A DNA stretch of 30,821 nucleotides from Apostichopus californicus (Eukaryota; Echinodermata; Holothuroidea; Aspidochirotida; Stichopodidae): contig JAIPMN010001627.1 of assembly GCA_020650975.1 (NCBI GenBank), positions 1-30,821 on the forward strand, given 5' to 3'. The notes beneath the pieces were generated by a model that did not search any database, had not been told where the DNA came from, and was given only the letters and a program-made list of their open reading frames with translations. Numbering within the stretch: position 1 is the stretch's first letter; each line of letters opens with the position of its first letter. Position numbers and translations under genes: made by a program. Of this stretch, positions 21,756 to 30,821 are shown piece by piece.

Positions 21756-22099
21756 AATTATACTGTCTGTATGTTCCAGTGGAAAAATAAAATACTGATC
21801 ACAACTCAACAGACTAAGTACGTACATTTTGTTTTTCATCGTTTCACTTTTTATGGTCTCTCTCACAAGAGAGAATATGTAGCAATTCACTGACAGAGAG
21901 TGGTGTCATATCAAGAAGATTCTCCCAGGAATTTCATGCCCAGTAATCTTTGCATTTGATAAGGACCTTACCAGATGTAACGACCATATTATAACAGATG
22001 ACAAAGACATTTGGGAAGACTCTTTGGAGAGAACACATCGTGGCATATTTGAAACTTGATAAAAAAAAAATTGTATCATTATACAAAATATCATTTCAG

Positions 22100-22417
22100 A
22101 TCATAAGTGAAGTATGTCGAGGGAGTTTGTTTTATCTTTTAATCAAGATGTGGCTCACCGGGTTTTCTTCCGATATGTCAGAAGTATTCTTTGAAATTGA
22201 CAGGCTTTTGCTGGATCTCTGGTCGCAGCGCACGTACCAGACAATGAAGTCTGTTCCCTTTTATGACGAATATCAAGACAGCATCATTCTCCATTTTAAT
22301 ATCATAGAACTGTTTTCAAGATTCGCACTTGTACCGTGGTACACGCATCAGATCACTGACATACAGTACGTGTCTCACTACATAGTTCAGATGCTGTTTC
22401 GCGACCTGCTCGACTGA
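22100..22417 (+). CDS. Candidate 3'-terminal coding exon, unknown protein
   Basis: An open frame from an ATG at 21998 runs 139 codons to TGA at 22415-22417. A good acceptor (AAAATATCATTTCAG, ending 22099) lies inside it in the same frame, so the coding part may start at 22100 as a terminal exon in phase 0. The product is helical-looking and mixed hydrophobic/acidic, with segments such as SLFYLLIKMWLTGF, SEVFFEIDRLLLDLW and QYVSHYIVQMLFRDLLD. There is no signal peptide or clear transmembrane helix, and I recognise no domain. The frame is among the longest in the window. An AATAAA at 23012-23017 could end its transcript after a 3'UTR of about 600 bases. No upstream exon was identified. A chance ORF remains possible, because one or two of this size are not impossible over 31 kb. 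Confidence 0.35.
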   Translation: MISEVCRGSLFYLLIKMWLTGFSSDMSEVFFEIDRLLLDLWSQRTYQTMKSVPFYDEYQDSIILHFNIIELFSRFALVPWYTHQITDIQYVSHYIVQMLFRDLLD

Positions 22418-23011
22418 AATGCGACGTGACTCAACCAGAGGATTGAAGTTGAAGATAATGGAACAGTGTCTGTGTGTCTGTGCGTTTGTTTTGTATTCTG
22501 ACCGAGGACTTGAACAAAGGAATTCCAGGTCCTCCGATGTGATTTCTACAGAATCACCACTTCCTCGAAAGAATTCTATTGTTATGGGGTATTGTTAAGG
22601 TTAGGGTACGTGGATTTGAACAAAGGAAAAAACAATGGGGTCCTCGGTCTACATGTAAAACACACCTGTGTGTGTGTGTTTTGGACAAGGACTGATCAAG
22701 GTTTTGCCTGTTTCAACTACATCAGAATCAGTTGCGGGAATCACAACAAGTTATCTTTCACTCATTGGCTGTTGTTAGCATGTACCAGTTCACAAGTACC
22801 CAGTTTCCAAACATGTACAACCAATAACAGGGGAAAAAACCTTGCATGGGACCTTACTGTAACAAGCATCGGGTTGTTTACAGGAACATTCGTTCTCTGC
22901 ATATGGCATTATGTAGTGAGCAGGGCCCCGTTGTCTAGGTTACGACGGTCGTGTCGATGTCGGGTCGGGTTTCAGTCGGGGCACTGTGCCGCTCCCTGTT
23001 TTAAATGTTCA

Positions 23012-23017
23012 AATAAA
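23012..23017 (+). terminator. Polyadenylation signal AATAAA
   Basis: A canonical hexamer within TCAAATAAATATC lies about 600 bases downstream of the TGA at 22415. It closes a stretch (22418-23030) that is richer in G+C than its surroundings and would serve as the 3'UTR of the plus-strand candidate exon. Such hexamers also occur by chance in AT-rich DNA. Confidence 0.3.
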
Positions 23018-23029
23018 TATCTTTAGAGC

Positions 23030-25920
23030 TAACCATGTCCACAATGCATTCCATTCCCAGTAATTACTTTTCTTCCTACAAAAATATGCGATAGTCGAAC
23101 ATTAAAAGGTGTCACAGTCTGTATGGCAATTTTAAACTTTATACAGCAGACGAAGTTATAAATCACTCTACCTTGGGTTAGCTTATATGTCAAAAACCAA
23201 AATAACTAACCTGACCTATATAGTTCACGTCAAGCTGACATTCAGGAAGAAATGGTGCTGGCCTCAAATATCTGTTACAAACTTAAAGCTGTCAGGAGAC
23301 ACTATGGGCATTTGCACATTTTCACAATTTCCGAGACAAGGATGATTTAAACTTTGCATCGATAAACCCGCAGAGAATGTCATATTTATCTGATCTTTAT
23401 TGTAGATTTCACTTCATAAATGTTATGTGGGAGGTGAATTTTTTACTGTTAAAACAGCGCGGCACTCACTTTTGGAGAGTCATGTTAATACATGAAATAA
23501 AATAAACAAAATTTCCCCCAAAGAAACAATGGAAAACAAGAAAAATTTACATGTGGGTTTGTTGCACACTGTATAATTGAGAACTGCAGTCCTCTCTCTT
23601 ACCGTAACGTTGACCTGTATGTACGTAATTATGGACAACCAGCTGAACGAAACTGTTAATTTTGGTCTGAGTTTTGTCTGGTATACTCTGTAGAAGCTCT
23701 CTGAACAGACACGTGGTAACATTGGGTAATCATGAAAGTTTCAAATCTTTGGTGCCCCAGTTTTAATCCAGCATGGAGACTGAACATTGGGTATCGTCGA
23801 ATGAGGTGGATGTCACAAATTTGGACTAAAAAAATGACCACATGCAATATGTGTAGTCACCAATTTACATAGAGGGCAGTATGACATGATTTCCAAGTGT
23901 GAAAGATCATGAATTTGCCACATCAACATTGATACGATTGCCAAACTGGCTCTAGAGGTTAATCTATGCCAAGATGTGCCAGTACCCATGGCTTTCTGGA
24001 AACCTAGGTGGCATGACCACAACACAGACTATCTAAAGACACTCACATATTTATATATGGTTCTGGATCTGGACAAAGGAAATATTTAGCGTGCCAGTCA
24101 ACAACAAACAGTAAGCTAATTGAGTAGGTAGTCCCAACTGATGATGTAGGTAACTCTACTATAGTCGTCATGTCAGAGACATATGGGATGGGGGGGGGGA
24201 TGGGGGGACAACTAGGCGGGCTGAGGCACAAATCTGCCCACAGAATCTAACATTTCAAATATTGAAACATCTGCCTTGATTTTTAAACGAAAAATAAAAG
24301 ATTTCTAAAACTAAAACTACTGCAAAGGACAATGTTCTTATCCTGATAACAAATTTTTTTTGTGACTATCCAATATAAACCCTGTAAGATCTTGTGTGAG
24401 TTTCAAAATGAAAGAAACATGAAAAATCATAATTTATTTTAATTCTTTTGCCTTTTCTTTTTAGAGTATACAGTCCATCAACCTAGAAAAATTTCAAAGA
24501 CACTTTTGAAGACACGACAGACGACACAAGTGAAATGAGTTTAAATTATAAATGAAAGTTAAAAGAATACGCTCCAGCAATAACTGTTTCCAAGGAACAA
24601 AAATTACAGAATGCAAAAAAAAATTAACCTTTCTCGAGTACCAGGGAGATTTTTCTCACCTTTAGTTTTAGCCGACCTACTTTGCGATAATGTAGTTTCC
24701 CCCCAAAAAAACATATCTCAAATTTAGCAGTACTTATAAACATTGAATGAGATATTTTTTTCCTGCATAAACCCCACGTTTACTGTACTTGCTACTAATT
24801 GCTTTAATGCCATCACTTTAATGCTCTTTAGAAATGCAATATTAGATTTAAAATGCATCAAATGTATTATTTTTATATCCATTACCATTTCCTGTCAAAG
24901 GCCCATAAAGAGAGAGAGAAAGAGAGAGAAAAAAAAAACGTTCTCATGAAAAATTGACCAATAATGATGTATGAACTGGCTTGTTAGATTTTACAGCCTA
25001 CAGATCACAACGCATCAGATATATCCGAAATCAAACAGGGTATTAAAAAAAAAGTCACGGCAGAGAGATGGAGAGAATAATAAGATGCATGGAAATATGT
25101 CTGCCACTTTTTGGGAGTTCAAATAGACTCAAGAGCCTCTGTAAAACTTGTATTTGAAGAAAAAAACAGAAACACCACAGACATGCTGCAGAAGATACTG
25201 TAAGCTTCTAATTGAGATATCTGTTTTGATTGGCAATATTTCTGAGCAGTTTTATCCATTTGCTTGTGCGAAAAATGTGAGACGTATGCGGGATAACATT
25301 GTCATTTTTTTACTCTTGCATTATGCTCCTTCTTATTAGCAGACATAGTTTAATACAATGTTAGAAAGTTGTAAACATTTGTTTCGAAAAGAAAAAGATG
25401 TATTTTTTTTTTTTTATTGAAATGAAAAAGTATAAAAGTCAAAAGGTTATAATAACCACTTACTTATGTTCTTGAATACTTAAAATGCAGAGCTGTCTTT
25501 GTAATATATTTAAACCAGAATGCAAAACTAGTATTGAGGTTTGATGGATGCTTTCATCGTAACAGTATATGAAACCAATGATACCCTTGTAAAGATATCA
25601 TGGAAAAATTATGTTTATATGAGTTCTGCAGATACGCTTGTCCCTTTGATGAATTTTTAACCTTCACTAAAATCAATACATTTAGTATCAAAATGATACC
25701 TTCTCATGGAAGTAGGAGACTTGTCAATGTTACATTTCCCTAGGTATGGTGGTCGCAACGTTTTCACGTTTGAGCTAGTTAAGTCAAATGACTTTGCCCT
25801 TAACTAATATCAAAGGGTTTGTCAAACTCAGATTGGGTAACCTACATGTTTTCAATTCTTGAGAATAGGTAGGTAAAAGGTTTCATTGTTTCATCCTTTT
25901 GACTTCAGATGACTCTTGAC
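23030..25920. other. No gene seen
   Basis: Only short chance frames are present. A strong acceptor-like tract (TTGCCTTTTCTTTTTAG, ending 24464) is followed by a 14-codon frame to a TGA at 24507. That is too short to support an exon without a partner. Confidence 0.55.
24185..24206 (+). repeat. G-rich tract
   Basis: GGG-AT-G(10)-AT-G(6), another quadruplex-capable run. Confidence 0.85.
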
Positions 25921-25922
25921 CT

Positions 25923-26144
25923 CACATCAAGACTGATCCTTTCAATTAGGAAAAGTTTTGTTCAACTTTTGTGGGACCGTTACACTAAATTTGACACAAA
26001 GTCCATAGAAACTACATCAACCCATACTGTTATTTTGTTTATGTCCAAAAGTGTAATCATGGACCAATCACATCATGCTTGATACTCTCAAGTATGAAAA
26101 AGTTCTGTTCGACTTTAGTGGGACCGTTCCATTAAATTTGACAC
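25923..26144. repeat. Imperfect ~75-bp direct repeats, 146 bp apart
   Basis: Copy 1 (25923-25997) and copy 2 (26069-26144) share CACATCA, TGAT.CT.TCAA, AAAAGTT.TGTTC, ACTTT.GTGGGACCGTT and TAAATTTGACAC. They do not abut, so this is an old tandem duplication or two pieces of one repeat family. No coding potential is seen. Confidence 0.8.
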
Positions 26145-26862
26145 GGGGGTGGTCAACTTATGAGCTATCCAAGAGTGCATAGTAACTGAAATCTTTATAC
26201 AGATTAACCACCATTGAAATGTTATATCTACAACATTCCAGCCTATTTGGAGAAAAGCTCTAGGAGTAACATTTTCTACGGTTTCAGAAAATGACCTCAC
26301 ATAACCTAAAAAATGACCTTCAAATTTTCGTGAATATGATCGCACATATGGAAATTTAACTCATGCAAACCTGACACGAAATTTGAGCCAAATCTAAGGA
26401 GAATTGACAGCCATTCGAACAGTGGCAAAAAGTGACAGAATTTTGGCAAAATCGCACGATAGCAATACCCCAGGTGAAAGCTTTCAGCAAAGCTAAAAAC
26501 ACCATGGCTCTATATATACAAAAATATAGTGGGAAAATACATACGGTAGGCCTGGCCAAGGGTTGAAGAATTAACTACAAATTTTGTTATAAACCCTTGG
26601 GAAATTGCTACAGCCTTTCATGGGTTACAAATTTGTATTTTCAATTTTGACACACCTGCAACTTCTTAATCCCCGTTGATGAATAAATATTTTGGTCACA
26701 TTTAATTTACTTTTTTCTTCCCTTTTTATCTCCACATATCAGACATTGGACATGAATGGAGAAATGATTTACATCGGAACAGAATGACTAACTAATACCG
26801 TGGGTGGATGAGAACTTTCTTGGAATAAATCCAACTAAGCAAAGTTCATGATTGAACCCCAT

Positions 26863-26889
26863 CCCCCCCCCCCCAAAAAAAAAAAAAAA
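26863..26889. repeat. C12 followed by A15
   Basis: A homopolymer junction. Runs of C of the same length also occur at 3978-3989 and 28153-28164. Confidence 0.9.
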
Positions 26890-26949
26890 TTGGCAACTGC
26901 GTGGACACTTATATATTAACAGAAAATACATAATTAAAACACTTTATAA

Positions 26950-27185
26950 TATGGCGACATTAGCCAGGAATCTTCCGAGGTAGAATGAACGACGACGAAA
27001 CCAAACGTCCGTATCGCGGCCTTTGCCAGAGGCGAGGCGGATTAATCACGGAAGGACAAACTCGGGGAGATGGATTTCTGTCCTGGGGGAGACGATATGG
27101 CAGAAATGATGGTACGACTCTTGCCCCATCAAACGACGATAAGACATGCCAGCAGTGATCAGTGATCGCCGCCTCTCCGTGCAAT
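26950..27185. promoter_or_regulatory. CpG-rich patch, candidate promoter or exon
   Basis: C+G and CpG density jump here relative to the AT-rich flanks (CGACGACG, GTATCGCGGCC, AGGCGAGGCGG, ATCGCCGCC). Both strands are open over much of it. The plus strand has a 57-codon ATG ORF at 26985-27158, and the minus strand has a longer frame without a convincing start. Such patches in invertebrate genomes often mark promoters or exons. It lies upstream of the GA-rich tract and the small ORF at 27394. Confidence 0.35.
26985..27158 (+). CDS. Small ORF of 57 codons, unknown
   Basis: It starts MNDDETKRPYRGLCQRRGG and includes GDGFLSWGRRYGR, ending KTCQQ at a TGA. It is rich in Arg and Gly with several dibasic pairs (KR, RR, RR), and GFLSWG-RR would be a textbook amidated-peptide site. 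There is no signal peptide at this ATG. The frame continues seven codons upstream to a stop. High CpG content lowers stop frequency, so the ORF may be incidental to the patch. Confidence 0.18.
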   Translation: MNDDETKRPYRGLCQRRGGLITEGQTRGDGFLSWGRRYGRNDGTTLAPSNDDKTCQQ

Positions 27186-27259
27186 ATAGAAAGGTAAAAC
27201 CGAAACCATCACTGAGCTGGTGTTTACTAATTGAGTAGAACGATTATGATTTAAACCAA

Positions 27260-27322
27260 ATCCAGAGAGAGTGGGAGGGAGGGAGAGAGGGAGAGAGTTA
27301 TTGGTGGAGGGGAGAGAGATCT
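27260..27322 (+). repeat. GA-rich tract
   Basis: Runs of GAGAGAG, GGGAGGGAGGGAGAGAGGG and GGAGGGGAGAGAG. It may act as a GAGA-type promoter element or be plain low-complexity sequence. It lies 70-130 bases upstream of the ATG at 27394. Confidence 0.7.
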
Positions 27323-27393
27323 TTGTCAGGTGTGGAAACCACTTGAGCTTTCACTTCAACCGGGCAGTTTGTTATTAACGAGCGGCGAGAGCG

Positions 27394-27444
27394 ATGGAGG
27401 ACGAAGAATCATTGACTGATCATCCCAGAATTGAAAAGCTGTAA
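27394..27444 (+). CDS. Possible first coding exon or short upstream ORF
   Basis: An ATG in a good context (GAGCGATGG) opens 16 acidic codons, MEDEESLTDHPRIEKL, closed by TAA. The same bases give a donor-like CT|GTAACT at 27440, so the reading could continue by splicing in phase 2. It follows a CpG-rich patch and a GA-rich tract. No downstream exon of matching phase was identified. Confidence 0.18.
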   Translation: MEDEESLTDHPRIEKL

Positions 27445-27972
27445 CTCACAAGGTTTGTGAGTGATGGAGTGATGAAGATGAATCTTAGTGTAATCTGGTG
27501 TATGAATATATATATACATACATAGAAAGACGTGTGAGGAGGGTTAATATACAATTTGGGTGAGAGATGAGAAAAGCCTGTGAAAATTGATTTAAACCGA
27601 ATTCAGTCGAGAGCAATAATCCTAACCGAAGTTTGAGGATCATATCCGCGGCGAGGATTCTTGCTGATGTGATTTTGATACTCTTACAGTTTTAATCACT
27701 GTTGACCTGATTAGCTCTATATGTATATGAGGAGTCCCTTCCTTGATAATGAAGAAATAAAACTAGAGATTTGGGGAGGGGGGGGTAACCTTTGGTTACA
27801 ATTCCTAAATGTCATCTTAAAATAACTGATGGATGGATGATTATGCAGTCAATAGGAATGATTATAACTACAAGAATCAACATGAAAACAAAATATCAAA
27901 ACAATGTGGGATGAATATTAGACAAAAGAAATATTTGTGAAAAAATGTTATTGGGGAGGAGGGGGATTGAGA

Positions 27973-27999
27973 GGTGGGTGGGTGGGTGGGTGGGTGGGG
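27973..27999 (+). repeat. (GGGT)n tract, G-quadruplex motif
   Basis: Six or more consecutive GGGT units end in GGGG, ideal for a parallel G-quadruplex on the plus strand. Confidence 0.9.
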
Positions 28000-28458
28000 T
28001 GAAATTTTATATACAATGACATGTTTATCAATCTTTCCAATGAAATCACTACTGTGAGCAAACAGCTGTGGCACCTTGGAGAAATCGTTTGCAATTTTTT
28101 ATTGCGTAATTTTGGTTTTAAAAATTAAAATAAAATTGTCAGAGATATTTGGCCCCCCCCCCCCATAGAAGATGGAAGAAAGGAATGAATGTCATAAACC
28201 AAATCATCCAACAACGGGACATAAAAACCATCAAAATACCCTGAAAAACTTGGATAAACACTGTCTTTCCTGAAAGGAGATCCACTTTAGATGATTATTT
28301 TGATATCAGAATAATATTCAAGGTAATTGCTAACTTCTTTGGCTTAATTGCTAACTTTGAGTCACATATAAGAGTCTTGTATCAATTGTCAATATGTGAA
28401 TGTAACATACAGTTTGTACTGTACAAGTGCACATACAAATTTCAACCATCTATTTCAG

Positions 28459-28547
28459 CGAAACGTCTCCCAGGCGAGCTCAAACTGGACGATGAAATAG
28501 ACAATCCATATATTACGATAATATTAAAAAAACAAAAATGCCATACG
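28459..28547 (+). other. Candidate internal exon, plus strand
   Basis: A good acceptor (CAACCATCTATTTCAG, ending 28458) precedes a frame (phase 1 entry) reading KRLPGELKLDDEIDNPYITI and onward. Possible donors are ACG|GTGAAA at 28548 and ATG|GTGATC at 28557. Unspliced, the frame ends at 28592. The entry phase does not match the exon proposed at 27394. Only this one of the three phases stays open, which gives slight support. Confidence 0.22.
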
Positions 28548-29052
28548 GTGAAAATGGTGATCAGCTTCCATCTTCAATCGTGCAAAATTTAAAACGAAGG
28601 AAGGAAAATATCCCGACACTGTTAACGATTGGAACCTTCGTGGAACACTTTAGGCTGCCCTCATATCTTCTTTAAGTCTCTTTGAGATCAAAACATCAAC
28701 TTTAGATCCTACATAGTGATCTAAAAAGCATACATATACAATGGGTTAAAGGGAACGAGGCGACTGAAGAAAGTGTTGAAAATGGTATGTACTGTACTGT
28801 ACAGTACATGTTTGAAACCTTTGTGATGTCATGAATAGTGAAACTACCCCACCGTAGGGAGAATAGCCTGTAAATATTACAAACTACATGAAAAAAGTTT
28901 TGAAGGAACTTGAAGAAGATGGAAAATTTAAGGTTTATACAGAACTTTTATAAAGAAAGTGGAAACTTTTTGTCAAATAGTACACAAAGTTACAAATTTA
29001 CATAGGACCCTACTCTACTTAGTAGCCTCCCACTATATGGTCAATCTCATCC

Positions 29053-29090
29053 ACCACCCCCCCTCCCCCCCCCCCGCCCCATCCCCTCCC
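29053..29090 (-). repeat. C-rich tract (quadruplex motif on the minus strand)
   Basis: Consecutive C runs of 4 to 11 bases are separated by A, T or G. It is a quadruplex motif on the complementary strand. Confidence 0.85.
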
Positions 29091-30294
29091 ATTCATCTAC
29101 GGCTGTCAAACAATACACTCTGGTAGTATAAATGTCCACAGTTGTCCAAACACAGTAATTTAAGATGTTTGAATAATATTGAAATACTTTCAACCGGTAT
29201 TTCTACAAACCTATAGTCATTATTTTGTCACCTCCCAAAGTGGTCAAAAGGTATTCACACGAAATGGAGCCCCAAGGCAGTTATAATTTACCAATATTCA
29301 TGATATGCCAAAAAATGGTCACATTTACAGTTTTACCAATTTAAGTTTTCCCAATTATTGCCCTAAGTGGAAAATGAGTAATATGACCAGTGATCCTGAA
29401 GAAATTTTCAAGGTTAATTCAGGACAGGAATCTTTCTTTTATATTTGTTTCTAACTTCAAGGTTTGTTTTTCCAGGTTTGGCCTCTAAATGTTCACTAAA
29501 CCCTGATCTTTCGGCCTCGTCCTCCACGGCAAATTAATTTTTGACTTTTTTGAAAATGTAAAATGCCAATACTTGAAAGTAAATAATTTATTAGATCAAT
29601 TGTTTCTGTTTAAAAGATGATTGCCTAGATACAAAAAATATAAAATTTAATGCAGAATTTTGTACTGATCTTTAGAGAATGATAATAACTCCAAAATATG
29701 TTCTCTTTAATCGTATAAACAACAGAGCAATCTTGGATCGATGATATTAAAAATCGTTGATCCGTGAGACAAACTTTCTCAAAACTTAAAAAGTGGTACA
29801 GAAACACAACCTCGACGATAGCTTGAAATGTTTTGGAAGAAAATTAATTTTGTGCCTTATTTAGTCATTCTCTCTTAAATTAGTGACTTTGCAGAGCAGT
29901 ACCCAAATCTTGGATTTTCGAGAAATATGCTTTGATGGTAAATCAGTTGGACATTATGGTAAAGCAGTTTGACATATATCCCTTGACAAGTCTGTGATTC
30001 AGCTGTGATTTCTTTTGAAGTTAAGGAAACGCCCCAGAACCTTGTATTTACCGACAGTTGGGTAAAGCTGGTGGACCAAGGGTAGAGGGCCTGCAGAAGA
30101 AAATTCTTATTGCAGAATTGGGTGAGATCATTGATACTATCAATTCATTTCTTTTATTCCAGGGTTAGGCCCGTTAGCCTAACACATGAAGCCTATATAG
30201 TGGAAAACCAATAGAAGCAAACGTTTTAGTGCAGGCTCGATTGGATTACAGTTTACATATTTAGAAAGTATTTAACCTTCAATATTAAGGCATA

Positions 30295-30324
30295 TGAAGT
30301 GGTTAGACGACAGACTTCGGTCGG
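30295..30324 (+). repeat. Possible degraded SINE body fragment
   Basis: CAGACTTCGGTCGG at 30311-30324 matches 13 of 14 bases of the stem-loop in the SINE body (21631-21644). The bases just upstream (ATATGAAG, TTAGACGA) resemble the SINE upstream sequence loosely. Nothing downstream aligns, so this is at most a fragment. Confidence 0.3.
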
Positions 30325-30603
30325 AAGATTTCGGCAGAAATAATATTTTTACAATTCATACTGAACTGCAGAGCAGACGTACAGCAAATATCACATTTCC
30401 TTTACAAAGGCAAAGAAGACTCATGATATGTATTTTCCCAATTCCTTTGTAACAACAAATAGAGTGACCTAAATCATTCAATTGTTCTAAGAAGTTTCAT
30501 ATATTCAAACTTTCTAATTATTCAGCCAAGATGGAAGAAGAAATCCTGTTCTTTATTAGATTCATAACCATGCTTTATTAAATTCTAGTTAGTTTTTCTA
30601 TCT

Positions 30604-30641
30604 CCCCAACCCTCCCCCTCCCCCCCCCCCAACCTTCCCCC
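30604..30641 (-). repeat. C-rich tract (quadruplex motif on the minus strand)
   Basis: CCCC, CCC, CCCCC and C(11) runs are separated by one or two bases. Confidence 0.85.
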
Positions 30642-30821
30642 TTTCACAGATGACATAATTTACACCACTCAAATAGGACAAGAATCAGCAGAGTCTCGAG
30701 TTTAAATGCCAAGTTATCGTTGCAACGGGTAGGTTCTCTGCTAAGTTGCCCACGAAATGTGACAAAAATGTGAATCAGTGAATTGGAACGTGACTAGAAA
30801 GAAACTATCCATGTATATAAC

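Larger units (their letters stand above)
28600..30821. other. No gene seen at the right edge
   Basis: AT-rich DNA with the C-rich tracts noted separately and a 16-bp palindrome TGTACTGTACAGTACA at 28793-28808. No frame with splice support was found. Confidence 0.5.

Noticed and set aside
22592..23026. Independent 144-codon gene
   Set aside because: No ATG anywhere in the frame, and the region is GC-richer, which lengthens chance ORFs. Kept only as part of the same-frame observation with 21998-22417.
24465..24509. Terminal exon after a strong acceptor
   Set aside because: Only 14 codons to a stop and no upstream donor or frame to join.

Overview
This window looks like AT-rich nuclear DNA from a multicellular animal. 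It has no densely packed ORFs and no bacterial-style operons. Open frames are short and bounded by splice-like sites, microsatellites and homopolymer tracts are frequent, and there is a tRNA-derived SINE. A marine invertebrate such as an echinoderm fits the general feel, but that is a guess and no gene here proves it. No complete gene is visible. I found no rRNA, functional tRNA, CRISPR array, transposase or reverse transcriptase.

Layout. Positions 1-3060 are mostly noncoding, with two palindromic spots, a TATA-like box, a possible secreted-peptide leader near 1012-1288 and an AT-rich tandem array. Positions 3060-6510 are repeat-rich. They hold two direct copies of a ~165 bp dispersed repeat (4132-4294 and 6044-6211), a 15-bp minisatellite (5388-5630) and a compound direct/inverted repeat (6233-6505) that is also open on the minus strand. 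Positions 6510-13003 have almost no gene signal. A perfect 30-bp palindrome stands out at 9461-9490, and the part left of 13004 probably includes a long 3'UTR.

The best gene evidence is on the minus strand. A terminal coding exon (13004-13295) encodes a Ser/Thr-rich tail ending in NPDYI. About 4.5 kb upstream, a transmembrane exon (17782-17929) has a strong donor. I infer that they belong to one single-pass membrane protein, but their splice phases do not match, so at least one exon between them is unaccounted for. On the plus strand a possible terminal exon (22100-22417) is followed by a polyadenylation signal at 23012. A CpG-rich patch (26950-27185), a GA-rich stretch and a small ATG ORF (27394) could mark the start of another plus-strand gene running right. 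The tRNA-derived SINE lies at about 21487-21755, and its 5' end is tandemly repeated upstream.

The gene calls rest on reading frames and splice-like sequence only. Transcript alignment would decide nearly all of them.
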